In this document: piece by piece, positions 6,878 through 14,582 of the stretch
Numbering within the stretch: position 1 is the first letter of the stretch
Layout of the letters: every line of letters starts with the position of its first letter
Source of the DNA: Syntrophorhabdaceae bacterium PtaU1.Bin034
Lineage (GTDB): Bacteria; Desulfobacterota_G; Syntrophorhabdia; Syntrophorhabdales; WCHB1-27
DNA length: 16,062 bases
Assembly: GCA_002067405.1 (NCBI GenBank)
Contig: MVRP01000081.1
Coordinates: 1 to 16,062, forward strand
Direction: 5' to 3'
Program-made: the position numbers and the translations under genes
Notes under the pieces: model-generated
What the model was told of the DNA's origin: nothing
Database searches by the model: none
What the model saw: the letters and a program-made list of their open reading frames with translations, nothing else

Positions 6878-8212
6878 CTATCCTTCCTCGTTCTTCTCTC
6901 TCGCGTAGGCCTTCATTTCGTCCAGGTTCTCCTCGGTGAAGCCCTCCCAGGCAAAAGGAAAAAGTGCGTTGTTCTGAAACATGGGCTCCTCGGAGATGGG
7001 GTACCGGGCGAAGGTATGATATTTTTCGAACATTTCCGTATGGGGGATGGGTGTGTATTCAGCCAGATTCACCTTGATTCCCAGGCTCGCCGCGTAATCA
7101 ATAGTTTTCTTCACATCCTCCCATTTTTGAAGCGGAAGGCCGGTCAGCACGTAAGCCTGGATCACCTTTCGCGGAAACCCGGCATTCAGCAGATGGCGCA
7201 AGGCCGGCTCGAAGCTACCGGCAGTCACTTTCCCGCCCGTTGCCTCCTGCGCTACCGGATCTATTGTCTCCAGTCCCAGCCTCACCTCCTGGAAATGTGC
7301 TTTTTTCAGGAGTATCGCGGTTTCCGCGTCGATGAGAGATGCATTCAGTGCATTTGGGTTGTAGATCGAGAGCGCAAAGGGAAGACGACTGATTCCCAGA
7401 AGAAGCTCCTTCACAGACCCGTCCCTGATCGACAGGAAGTTGTCGTCATAAAGCGCGAATCTCGAAATTTCACGGCTGTTCCAGTACATGATCTCCTTCA
7501 AAACGCTCTTCGGATCCCTCCTGACAACCCGTGGATAAAGGTAGGAAGACGCACAATACGTGCACCGGTATATACACCCGAAAGACGTGAGAAGGGGCAC
7601 GAATTGCCTCTGCCGATAGAGGTCGAAGGCGGCATACGGCATCCTGTCGAGTTCGAAGCTCTGCGGTTTCGACCGGAGAGTCAGAGAAAAACTCTCTTCA
7701 ATAAATGAGTAGAAGGTAGTCATGTCCCCGTTTCCAACGATCAGGTCAGCCCCTTCCATATGATTCCTCGCGTGTTCATAACAAAGGGACGCGTAAATGC
7801 CCCCTACCACTATCTTCGCCGACGGAAACATGTCTCTCACCAGTCGCACGATTTCTCTGGCTCCCTGATACCAGTACGTCATGATGCAGGTCACGAGCAC
7901 CAGGTCAGGCGTTGCCATCCCACACAGCATTGTCCTCACTTCTTCTCTCGAGATGCCGTATCGCCTGTACCTCTTCCCCGTTCCTTTCGTAGCCTCGGGA
8001 CTTTCGACCCTTTCTTTGATGAAGGGAGCCCTCCCATCCTCCCGCCTCTTCTCCTCCTTTTCCCGCAGGCAGTCAAGCAGGGTCACGCGCATCCCGTTCT
8101 CGCGCAGGACCCCGCCCACATACAGAAGGCCCAGCGGGGTCGACCAGAAGCTGTAAGCCGAGACATCATAGATGTAAGGGTTGATCAAGAGAACTTGCAA
8201 AGGCTTTTTCAT
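6878..8212 (-). CDS. Radical SAM protein with N-terminal B12-binding-like domain
   Basis: A 444-residue protein. Residues 6-175 form a cobalamin-binding-like Rossmann domain (LLINPYIYD at 8-16, STPLGLLYVGGVLRENG at 24-40, IVVGGIYAS at 134-142). The radical SAM core follows from about 205, with its 4Fe-4S cluster motif CIYRCTYC (Cys213, Cys217, Cys220) preceded by TSFGC, and later RLGLETID and YVLTGLPLQ segments. Such proteins use S-adenosylmethionine and an iron-sulfur cluster to start radical reactions, often methylation or other changes to lipids, bacteriochlorophyll or natural products; the substrate here is unknown. I see no DxHxxG motif, so cobalamin, if bound, would not use that histidine. 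It is cytoplasmic and oxygen-sensitive by type. The start is ATG 8212 with AGGA nine bases upstream. The rhomboid gene lies 91 nt upstream on the same strand. Confidence 0.9.
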   Translation of the reverse strand: MKKPLQVLLINPYIYDVSAYSFWSTPLGLLYVGGVLRENGMRVTLLDCLREKEEKRREDGRAPFIKERVESPEATKGTGKRYRRYGISREEVRTMLCGMATPDLVLVTCIMTYWYQGAREIVRLVRDMFPSAKIVVGGIYASLCYEHARNHMEGADLIVGNGDMTTFYSFIEESFSLTLRSKPQSFELDRMPYAAFDLYRQRQFVPLLTSFGCIYRCTYCASSYLYPRVVRRDPKSVLKEIMYWNSREISRFALYDDNFLSIRDGSVKELLLGISRLPFALSIYNPNALNASLIDAETAILLKKAHFQEVRLGLETIDPVAQEATGGKVTAGSFEPALRHLLNAGFPRKVIQAYVLTGLPLQKWEDVKKTIDYAASLGIKVNLAEYTPIPHTEMFEKYHTFARYPISEEPMFQNNALFPFAWEGFTEENLDEMKAYAREKNEEG

Positions 8213-8248
8213 GTCTTATTATCCTATAGTGGAGGCGGTGGGTTCGAA

Positions 8249-8278
8249 CACGCGAAACCCAAACGTTTCACGTGAAAC
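8249..8278. promoter_or_regulatory. parS-like ParB-binding site 2 with adjacent degenerate half-site
   Basis: GTTTCACGTGAAAC (8265-8278) is a perfect 14-bp palindrome, identical to the core of the site at 4027. Compared with the 16-bp parS consensus, only the two outermost bases differ. A degenerate half-site, CACGCGAAAC (8249-8258), lies 20 bp from the matching right half CACGTGAAAC (8269-8278), about two helical turns. The site occupies the gap between the rhomboid and radical SAM genes and does not overlap either. Confidence 0.82.
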
Positions 8279-8303
8279 CTTGTCAGCATCGGGGCAACGC
8301 TCC

Positions 8304-8978
8304 TCACTTCGTGCTTCGCGCCCTTCCCTTGCGGCCGAGCGCGAATATCTTTATGGCGAGCAGACCGAACACGAACCCCCCGATGTGCGCAAACCAGGCT
8401 ACACCTTGGCCGTGTGAGAAGATGATCTGAAGGAAGAACCAGACAGTCAGGAGCACCATGGCCGGTATCTCGACGGTGGTGATGAAGATGAAGATGAATA
8501 TCAGCGTCTTTACCCTCGCCTTCGGGAACAGCAGCAGGTAAGCACCAAGCACCCCGGAAACCGCTCCGCTGGCCCCAATCATTGGGATGTGGGAAGTCGG
8601 ATCGAAGGAGAACTGAACAAGGGCGGCAACCAGCCCTGAAACGAGGTAAAACACAAGAAATCTAAAATGACCGATGGAATCCTCAACATTGTTGCCGAAA
8701 ACCCACAGATACATCATGTTTCCGATAATGTGCAGAAATCCGCCATGAAGAAACATAGAGGTGAAAATGGTCAGAAAATTGTACGGTAGGAGTTCAGGTT
8801 TGGACGTAAACGAAACCAGTAGCTCTTTCGGGATAAGGGCATATCTGTACACAAGGCTTTGTTCCGATCCCTCGGAAAGCGTCAACGACCACAAGAAGAC
8901 CAATGTGTTTACAACAAATAGTGTTATTGTTATAATGGGAAACGTGCGAGTTGGCACGTTGTCCTTGAGCGGTATCAT
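8304..8978 (-). CDS. Rhomboid-family intramembrane serine protease
   Basis: A 224-residue membrane protein with about six hydrophobic segments (roughly 13-32, 66-95, 105-123, 132-152, 156-188 and 192-214). The catalytic serine is Ser137 in GASG (135-138) and the paired histidine is His198 in AHIGGF. The HGGFLHIIGNMMYLW block (78-92) is also typical of the family. Rhomboids cut substrates inside or near the membrane at helix-breaking sites; the substrate here is unknown. There is no extra domain, and the short basic tail after 214 is likely cytoplasmic. Start is ATG 8978, with no strong ribosome site. Its first codons overlap the divergent promoter of galT on the other strand. It may be co-transcribed with the radical SAM gene 91 nt downstream, since no terminator is seen between them. 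Confidence 0.93.
   Translation of the reverse strand: MIPLKDNVPTRTFPIITITLFVVNTLVFLWSLTLSEGSEQSLVYRYALIPKELLVSFTSKPELLPYNFLTIFTSMFLHGGFLHIIGNMMYLWVFGNNVEDSIGHFRFLVFYLVSGLVAALVQFSFDPTSHIPMIGASGAVSGVLGAYLLLFPKARVKTLIFIFIFITTVEIPAMVLLTVWFFLQIIFSHGQGVAWFAHIGGFVFGLLAIKIFALGRKGRARSTK
8908..8936 (+). promoter_or_regulatory. Sigma70-type promoter of the galT-glgA-galU operon
   Basis: TTTACA (8908-8913; one mismatch to TTGACA), exactly 17 nt, then a perfect TATAAT (8931-8936). Transcription should start near 8943. The promoter lies inside the 5' part of the rhomboid gene on the opposite strand and gives a leader of about 94 nt before galT. Confidence 0.78.
8941..8960 (+). promoter_or_regulatory. Hairpin or operator at the predicted galT transcription start
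   Basis: AACGTGC (8941-8947), a six-base loop and GCACGTT (8954-8960) form a perfect inverted repeat directly at the predicted +1. It could be an operator for a repressor, a 5' stem that stabilises the message, or chance. It lies inside the rhomboid coding sequence on the other strand. Confidence 0.5.
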
Positions 8979-9036
8979 GTCAATGTATTACCACGCAGTT
9001 TTAATCATGTCAAAAGAGCATGGGGTGGTGTGAGGC

Positions 9037-10044
9037 ATGCCGGAATTAAGAAAAGATCCTATTATCGATAGATGGGTTATTATTTCCTCCGAACGGGGCC
9101 AAAGGCCGGTCTTCCTTGCGGAACAGGCCGAACCGCCGAAGCCCGGCGCCATATGTCCGCTGTGTCCCGGAAACGAATCGATGACTCCCCCTGAGGTTTT
9201 TGCTATCCGCCCTGTCTCGGTGTCTTCCCCGCCCAACAGTCCCAATTGGCTCTTAAGGGTCGTTCCCAACAAGTTTCCTGCACTCCGAATAGAAGGGGAC
9301 CTTAACAAGCAGGGGGTCGGTCTCTATGACAAGATGAACGGCGTCGGGGCCCACGAGGTGATTGTAGAAACGCCCATACACAGCCAGACGCTCAGCAGCA
9401 TGGACGTCCCCTCTGTGCAAAATGTTTTTCTTGCTTATCAGGAGAGAACGACCGACCTGCTCCGGGACAAAAGGTTCAAATTTATCATGATATTCAAGAA
9501 CCAGGGCTCTATGGCAGGCGCCTCCCTCGCCCACTCCCATTCCCAGCTCATCGCCCTTCCTATTATTCCGAAACGCCTTTCCGAAGAAATAACCGGTGCG
9601 CTCAGCTATTACAAGTACCGGGATCGATGCGTCTTTTGCGATATCATCGCCCAGGAGTCGGAGGAGAGGCAAAGGATCATTTATGAGAATGACCATTTTA
9701 TCGCCATCTCTCCCTTTGCTTCCCGTTTTCCATTTGAGACCTGGATCCTGCCCAAGCGACACGAGGAATCCTTCCTTTATTCAGGGGCAGACAATTATTA
9801 CTCCGTTGCCGACGCCCTTTTAACCATACTAAAGAAACACGAAAAGATACTCAATTCTCCGCCGTACAACTACATGATCCACACCACGCCCGTGGAACTC
9901 ACCAACGCGCCTTATTACCATTGGCATATTGAGGTTATCCCCAGACTGACCAAATTGGCGGGTTTCGAATGGGGAACCGGCTTTTACATCAACCCGACAC
10001 CCCCGGAAGAAGCGACCATATTTCTACAAGAGGCGGACGTTTAG
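9037..10044 (+). CDS. galT: Galactose-1-phosphate uridylyltransferase
   Basis: A 335-residue member of the HIT superfamily that exchanges UMP between UDP-glucose and galactose 1-phosphate (Leloir pathway). The active site is HSHSQ at 166-170; the second histidine, His168, is the nucleophile by analogy with the HPHPQ motif of Escherichia coli. The expected metal ligands are present: Cys40 and Cys43 in CPLC, His115 and His166. VVPNKFPAL (75-83) and HWHIEVIPR (295-303) are further family blocks. Length fits the family. It is the first gene of the operon, 94 nt after the predicted start of transcription and nine bases before glgA. Some relatives act on ADP-sugars or other sugar 1-phosphates; the neighbouring glgA and galU make either a galactose or a broader sugar-nucleotide role plausible. 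Confidence 0.92.
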   Translation: MPELRKDPIIDRWVIISSERGQRPVFLAEQAEPPKPGAICPLCPGNESMTPPEVFAIRPVSVSSPPNSPNWLLRVVPNKFPALRIEGDLNKQGVGLYDKMNGVGAHEVIVETPIHSQTLSSMDVPSVQNVFLAYQERTTDLLRDKRFKFIMIFKNQGSMAGASLAHSHSQLIALPIIPKRLSEEITGALSYYKYRDRCVFCDIIAQESEERQRIIYENDHFIAISPFASRFPFETWILPKRHEESFLYSGADNYYSVADALLTILKKHEKILNSPPYNYMIHTTPVELTNAPYYHWHIEVIPRLTKLAGFEWGTGFYINPTPPEEATIFLQEADV

Positions 10045-10053
10045 GAGGGAAAC

Positions 10054-11511
10054 ATGAAAATTCTATTGGCGTCTTCCGAAGTATTCCCTTTCGCAAAGAC
10101 AGGAGGACTCGCCGATGTCGCAGGTGCCCTTCCAAAGGCACTTCAGAAGATCGGCGTGGAAGTGCGCATTATCACACCCAAGTACAAGGGTGTTGAGGAA
10201 AAAGGATTTCCGGTTATGTACACCGGTCACCGCATTTCCTGTCCTGTCTCGCACAAGGCTGTTGATGCCGAAATAGCGGAAAGCCGATACAACGGAATAC
10301 CCGTCTATCTCGTGGACAAAGACGAGTACTATTACAGGGACAGTCTTTATAGCACCCAGGATGGCGATTACATCGATAACGCCGAGCGCTTCGTCTTCTT
10401 TTCGAAAAGCATTATTGAAGCGGTAAGGGCCACGGGTTTTTATCCCGACGTGATCCACTGTAACGATTGGCAAACAGCACTCGTTCCCGTTTTTCTGAAA
10501 ACCCTTTACCGTCACGATCCGGAGCTATCGAGAATCGCAACGCTTCTCACGATCCATAATCTGGGATATCAGGGGCTTTTTTGGCACCTTGACTGGCACC
10601 TCCTCAACATTGGCTGGGAATACTTTACTCCCAGCTTTCTTGAGTTTTACGGAAAAATCAATTTTCTGAAGGGTGGCATAGTCTTTTCAGATATCATCAA
10701 TACGGTGAGCAAAAAATATAGCGAGGAGATCCAGACACCCGAATTTGGTGCAGGGCTCGACGGAATTTTGCGCACGAGAGAGGATGACCTCTACGGCATT
10801 GTAAACGGCATAGACTACGACGAGTGGGACCCGAAGAGAGACGCTTATATACCGGCCAACTACGATGTGCAGCATCTGGAACATAAGAGGACCTGCAAGA
10901 AGGCCTTGCAGAAGGCCTTCGGGCTGCCTGCCGACGAGAATATCCCGGTAATCTCAAGCATTTCCCGCCTGGCAGCACAGAAAGGTTTCGATCTTGTGTC
11001 AGACGGACTCGAGCGCTTGCTCTCCCTCGGCGTTCAGTATATCCTTCTCGGTACAGGCGAACGGAAGTATCATGAACTCCTCGCCGATCTCGCGCAAAAA
11101 CATTCCGACGCTTTCGCCCTGAAAATCGCCTACGACAATGCGCTTGCCCACCTTATCGAGGCGGGCTCGGACATGTTTCTTATGCCTTCCCGCTACGAGC
11201 CTTGCGGGTTGAATCAGCTTTATAGTCTTAGATACGGCACAGTACCCATAGTCCGTGCAGTAGGCGGTCTCGACGATACTATAAAGGACAACCCTGATGG
11301 GTCCGAGTCACGCACGGGATTCAAATTTTACGAATATACCGCCGAAGCGATGGTTCAATCCATCGAACGGGCTCTTGCCGCACATCGAAACAACCAGGAA
11401 TGGATCTCCCTCATAAAGAGGTGCATGGAACAGGACTTCTCATGGGAAAAATCGGCAGAGGAATACCGCAGCCTGTACGACACAGCCGTGAAACGACATG
11501 AATTTCGTTAG
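10054..11511 (+). CDS. glgA: Glycogen synthase
   Basis: A 485-residue GT5-family glucosyltransferase that extends alpha-1,4-glucan from an ADP-glucose or UDP-glucose donor. The N-terminal donor-binding KTGGLADV is at 15-22 (Lys15). VIHCNDWQTALVPVFLK (133-149), TIHNLGYQG (166-174) and the C-terminal SRLAAQKGFD (304-313; Arg305, Lys310) are conserved. Glu382 in SRYEPCGLNQLYSLRYG corresponds to the catalytic-site glutamate. The length is usual. A strong ribosome site AGGAGGG (10043-10049) overlaps the galT stop, and the start ATG follows four bases later. Bacterial GT5 enzymes normally use ADP-glucose; no glgC is visible here, while galU, which makes UDP-glucose, is in the same operon. Its 3' end overlaps the kinase gene by 14 bp. 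Confidence 0.95.
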   Translation: MKILLASSEVFPFAKTGGLADVAGALPKALQKIGVEVRIITPKYKGVEEKGFPVMYTGHRISCPVSHKAVDAEIAESRYNGIPVYLVDKDEYYYRDSLYSTQDGDYIDNAERFVFFSKSIIEAVRATGFYPDVIHCNDWQTALVPVFLKTLYRHDPELSRIATLLTIHNLGYQGLFWHLDWHLLNIGWEYFTPSFLEFYGKINFLKGGIVFSDIINTVSKKYSEEIQTPEFGAGLDGILRTREDDLYGIVNGIDYDEWDPKRDAYIPANYDVQHLEHKRTCKKALQKAFGLPADENIPVISSISRLAAQKGFDLVSDGLERLLSLGVQYILLGTGERKYHELLADLAQKHSDAFALKIAYDNALAHLIEAGSDMFLMPSRYEPCGLNQLYSLRYGTVPIVRAVGGLDDTIKDNPDGSESRTGFKFYEYTAEAMVQSIERALAAHRNNQEWISLIKRCMEQDFSWEKSAEEYRSLYDTAVKRHEFR

Positions 11512-13228
11512 CCTTCTCGGCAAAGTAATCGAAATCTCTCACTCGAACCTCGAAATCGCGTCCCGGATAGATGCCATTCTCAACATCGTTTCCTCCGAGA
11601 TGCACTTTGAGGAAGTACTCGTTTACACCCTTGACAAGGATAAAAGGCTGTCCTGCAAGTTCATGAACCGCAATAGTAAGCTTTTTCGTCTCCTTAGCGA
11701 ATATCGCTGTCATATGGGAGAGGGAGTGGTCGGAACCGTTGCGCAGAAAAGATCTCCTCAGTTCCACACTTTGGACGACATACCTTCCCGTTTCGGCTGC
11801 CTCTTCTATTCCCGGCTTGACGACGTCCTCCCGCGCTACAGTGTTTTTGCCTTCCTTCCCTTGTCAGATGACAGCTTCCTTTACGGTGTCCTCCTTCTTG
11901 CCTCTCTCTCCAAGAAAAGTGTAAACGGCACGGAGAAGATACTCCTGTCCATTCTTTCAAGGGAGCTTGGCGGCATACTTCGCACCTCTGAGCTTTTGCT
12001 CTCCTCCAAGAAGCGAATCAGCGAACTTGCCACGCTCTCCGACCTTGGACGGGTACTCACCTCAACAATGGAGCCTCACGCTATTCTCGAAAACATTGCC
12101 CTCATTACCGCTAAGGCTCTTAATGCGTGGTTCGCCACAATAAAACTTGACCTCGCGTTTCTCAAGTTTAACGGTCAACGCTTTACTTCCGGAGCCATAG
12201 AGCCTTCGGTCGAGGCACTTGTCCTCAACCTCGAAAACCAGGCATTACACCTCCGAAAGGGTGTCACCCGTACCGATTCAGGCCCTCGGTCGAAGAACGG
12301 TACCTCCTCCCTTGCCCTCTTCTCTGCGCCAATCATCGCAAAAGATCGCATTCTCGGTACCATTACTCTTGGGAGAAAGAAGGGGCGGGGTGACCTGGCA
12401 GACGACCACGAAGACCAGTACTTGCTCAACACCATTGCCAACTACATTTCCAGCGGTCTTGAAAACACTCTGCTGAATCTGAAGCTCAGGGACGCCCTGC
12501 GCGAGCTGGGTGATGCCCAGCGCCGACTTATCGAGAACGAAAAGCTGAGAAGCCTCGGCGAGATGACTGCCAATATTGCCCACGAGATCAAGAATCCCCT
12601 CGTGGTCATCGGAGGCTTCACAAAGAGACTTGCCAAGAAGAATCATCTCGACGAGAATGAAAGCCGGTACATCGATATCATCACCAAAGAAGTGGCGCGT
12701 CTCGAATCCATACTCACCGAGGTCCTCAATTACGTCAAGGAGACCCCGCTCCTTTTTGAGCTCTGTGATCTTAACAGTCTGCTGGATGAGTTGCTCTACC
12801 TGCTCACCTCAGACAAGAACTGGTCAAACATCACCATTATCAGGCAGTATGAGAAGGATTTGCCGCTTACTCTTTGCGACGTACAGCAGATCAAGCAGGT
12901 CTTCCTTAATATTTTTATAAACTCCTACGAAGCTATGCGTGGGAAAGGCACCATAGCCATAGCCACCGAAAGCACCACGTTCCAGGACAAGCCGTTTCTT
13001 GCCGTCTCCATACGGGACACCGGAGGCGGAATACAGCCAGGATCTCTCGACAACATTTTTAATCCTTTTTTTACGACAAAAGAGAGGGGCAGTGGTCTCG
13101 GCCTCGCCATATCGAACAAGATCGTCACGCACCACGGAGGCGCGGTAGAAGTAAAGAACAAGCCGGGCGAAGGGGCCACGTTTATCGTCTATCTCCCGGC
13201 AAAGAACACACCAACCAAAGAGGGGTGA
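11498..13228 (+). CDS. Cytoplasmic sensor histidine kinase with two GAF-like domains
   Basis: A 576-residue two-component sensor kinase. Residues about 8-165 and 178-325 look like two GAF-type sensory domains; there is no signal peptide or membrane helix, so it should sense a cytoplasmic cue. A short helix (325-350) leads to the phosphoacceptor helix with His362 in ANIAHEIKNPL (358-368). The ATPase part has an N-box (Asn475 in FLNIFINSYEAM), G1 DTGGG (507-511), FFTTKERG (524-531) and G2 GSGLGLAIS (531-539). The order fits a HisKA/HATPase_c kinase. It overlaps glgA by 14 bp and is followed after six bases by a receiver gene, its likely partner. No ligand can be inferred. The start lacks a strong ribosome site and probably relies on coupling to glgA translation. 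Confidence 0.93.
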   Translation: MNFVSLLGKVIEISHSNLEIASRIDAILNIVSSEMHFEEVLVYTLDKDKRLSCKFMNRNSKLFRLLSEYRCHMGEGVVGTVAQKRSPQFHTLDDIPSRFGCLFYSRLDDVLPRYSVFAFLPLSDDSFLYGVLLLASLSKKSVNGTEKILLSILSRELGGILRTSELLLSSKKRISELATLSDLGRVLTSTMEPHAILENIALITAKALNAWFATIKLDLAFLKFNGQRFTSGAIEPSVEALVLNLENQALHLRKGVTRTDSGPRSKNGTSSLALFSAPIIAKDRILGTITLGRKKGRGDLADDHEDQYLLNTIANYISSGLENTLLNLKLRDALRELGDAQRRLIENEKLRSLGEMTANIAHEIKNPLVVIGGFTKRLAKKNHLDENESRYIDIITKEVARLESILTEVLNYVKETPLLFELCDLNSLLDELLYLLTSDKNWSNITIIRQYEKDLPLTLCDVQQIKQVFLNIFINSYEAMRGKGTIAIATESTTFQDKPFLAVSIRDTGGGIQPGSLDNIFNPFFTTKERGSGLGLAISNKIVTHHGGAVEVKNKPGEGATFIVYLPAKNTPTKEG

Positions 13229-13234
13229 GGTATT

Positions 13235-13603
13235 ATGGAACCAAAGAAAATTCTGCTCGTGGACGATGAGGAGCACATCAGGCTCCTCTTTAAAGAGGAA
13301 CTCGAAGACGAGGGATATATAATCGACGTAGCATCGAACGGTTTTGAGGCACTCGACAAGGTAAAGGAAGCCTGCTTCGACCTCATCGTCCTCGACATCA
13401 AAATGCCCGGGATGGACGGCATTCAAACCCTCAATGAGATCAAGAAGATCAATAAGGACCAGCGTGTCATCCTGTGCTCCGCTTACGGTGAGTACAAACA
13501 GGACTTTTCGAGCTGGGTGTCGGACGCCTACGTCGTGAAATCGGCAGATACGCGTGAATTGAAAGATACCATAAAGAATATTCTCGGGGTGCAGCATGAG
13601 TAG
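13235..13603 (+). CDS. Single-domain response regulator (receiver only)
   Basis: A 122-residue protein made of one receiver domain. The acidic pocket is Asp10, Asp11 and Glu12 (LVDDEE), the phosphoacceptor is Asp54 in LDIKMPGMDG (53-62), the switch residue is Ser82, and the invariant lysine is Lys102 in VVKSADT. No output domain is attached, so it likely acts by binding another protein or passing phosphate onward. GGGGTGAGG upstream gives a good ribosome site. It sits directly between the kinase gene and galU, overlapping galU by 8 bp, which implies matched expression. Its partner is most likely the adjacent kinase; the output target is unknown. Confidence 0.94.
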   Translation: MEPKKILLVDDEEHIRLLFKEELEDEGYIIDVASNGFEALDKVKEACFDLIVLDIKMPGMDGIQTLNEIKKINKDQRVILCSAYGEYKQDFSSWVSDAYVVKSADTRELKDTIKNILGVQHE

Positions 13604-14477
13604 GGTGAGAAAAGCCATAATACCGGCAGGCGGTTTCGGTACCAGGATGTTGCCTGCAACAAAGGTTGTGCCGAAAGAGCTTCTTCCTGTGGTCGACAAG
13701 CCCCTCATACAGTTCATAGTGGAGGAGATCGCAGGCTCAGGCATCGAAGAGGTCATTCTTATTACAGGACGTGAAAAGGGATCCATAGAGGATCATTTCG
13801 ATAGCTTCACGGAACTCGAGCTTTTCCTCGAGAAAAAGAAAAAACATGACCTTCTCGCCATCCTTAAGGCTCTGTCGGGCATGGTCCGCATCGTCTCCAT
13901 CAGGCAATCCTACCCCATGGGCCTCGGACACGCAGTCCTTTGCGCAAGAAGTCTCATTAATGACGAGCCTTTTGCGGTCCTCCTGCCTGACGACCTCATT
14001 ATCGCGCCCACGCCGTGTATAGGTCAACTCGTTGATGTGTATGACGAGTTCGGCAGTCCTGTCATCGCCGTCCAGGCCGTGCCCGAGGACAGTGTCACGC
14101 AGTATGGAATCATAAAGCCCGAACCCGTGAGGGACCGGCTTTACGAGATAAAGGACATGATCGAAAAACCACCCCTCGCGCACGCACCCAGTAATCTCGC
14201 TATCATAGGCCGTTATGTTCTCCCTCCCGAGATATTTGCTATTCTCGGCACAACCCAGGCAGGTATAGGTGGCGAGATCCAGCTTACTGACGCCATCAGG
14301 CAACTTCTTGATACCATGCCGATTTTCGGCCTGCAATACCAGGGCACCCGTTTCGACGCCGGCAATAAGGCGGGCTTCATAAAAGCGAATCTCTTTCTCG
14401 GCCTCCAGCATCCGGAGGTGAGAGACGAACTCGCTGCCTTCATATCCACCCTTGACGGGAAGCAATTTATGAAATAG
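13596..14477 (+). CDS. galU: UTP-glucose-1-phosphate uridylyltransferase
   Basis: A 293-residue nucleotidyltransferase that makes UDP-glucose from UTP and glucose 1-phosphate. The N-terminal signature IIPAGGFGTRMLPATK (8-23) with PKELLPVVDKP (26-36) binds nucleotide; GLGHAV (109-114), LLPDD (129-133, metal-site Asp132/133), MIEKP (188-192) and FDAGNKAGF (253-261) are all typical of GalU. Length fits the family. The ATG overlaps the receiver gene by 8 bp, and GGGGTG upstream serves as its ribosome site. UDP-glucose feeds galT and envelope polysaccharide synthesis. It is the last gene of the operon; a promoter for the next tRNA overlaps its 3' end. Confidence 0.95.
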   Translation: MSRVRKAIIPAGGFGTRMLPATKVVPKELLPVVDKPLIQFIVEEIAGSGIEEVILITGREKGSIEDHFDSFTELELFLEKKKKHDLLAILKALSGMVRIVSIRQSYPMGLGHAVLCARSLINDEPFAVLLPDDLIIAPTPCIGQLVDVYDEFGSPVIAVQAVPEDSVTQYGIIKPEPVRDRLYEIKDMIEKPPLAHAPSNLAIIGRYVLPPEIFAILGTTQAGIGGEIQLTDAIRQLLDTMPIFGLQYQGTRFDAGNKAGFIKANLFLGLQHPEVRDELAAFISTLDGKQFMK

Positions 14478-14480
14478 GAT
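14452..14480 (+). promoter_or_regulatory. Probable promoter of tRNA-Ala inside galU
   Basis: TTGACG (14452-14457), 17 nt, then TAGGAT (14475-14480), ending 12 bases before the mature tRNA. A start near 14487 would leave a short 5' leader. Both hexamers are imperfect. The -35 and half of the -10 lie within galU coding sequence. Confidence 0.5.
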
Positions 14481-14492
14481 ATTGCTGGAAGT

Positions 14493-14568
14493 GGGGGTGT
14501 GGCTCAGTTGGGAGAGCGTCGCGTTCGCAACGCGAAGGTCGCGGGTTCGAATCCCGCCATCTCCACCA
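14493..14568 (+). tRNA. tRNA-Ala (anticodon CGC)
   Basis: A 76-nt cloverleaf. The acceptor GGGGGTG (14493-14499) pairs with CATCTCC (14558-14564), including the G3:U70 pair that alanyl-tRNA synthetase recognises. The D stem is GCTC/GAGC, the anticodon stem TCGCG/CGCGA with loop TTCGCAA (anticodon CGC at 14526-14528, reading GCG), and the T arm GCGGG-TTCGAAT-CCCGC. The CCA end (14566-14568) is encoded. It probably serves as the integration target of the adjacent recombinase. Confidence 0.97.
14541..14568. other. Probable attL: 3' end of tRNA-Ala
   Basis: The integrase gene starts its reverse-strand stop only 14 nt after the tRNA, the standard layout when an island inserts into a tRNA 3' end and restores it. 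The crossover core is expected within the T arm and acceptor 3' strand. Its second copy is not in this window, so limits are only estimated. Confidence 0.5.
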
Positions 14569-14582
14569 ATTTCAGTTGATAA

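Noticed and set aside
6794..7708. 304-codon plus-strand open frame
   Set aside because: It is antisense to the C-terminal half of the radical SAM gene, has no ribosome site and lacks any motif.
8240..8255. GGTTCGAA resembling a tRNA T-arm
   Set aside because: Flanking bases do not pair as a T stem and there is no acceptor or anticodon arm.
12824..13786. 320-codon minus-strand open frame
   Set aside because: It spans the kinase end, the receiver and the galU start on the opposite strand, all of which are well supported.
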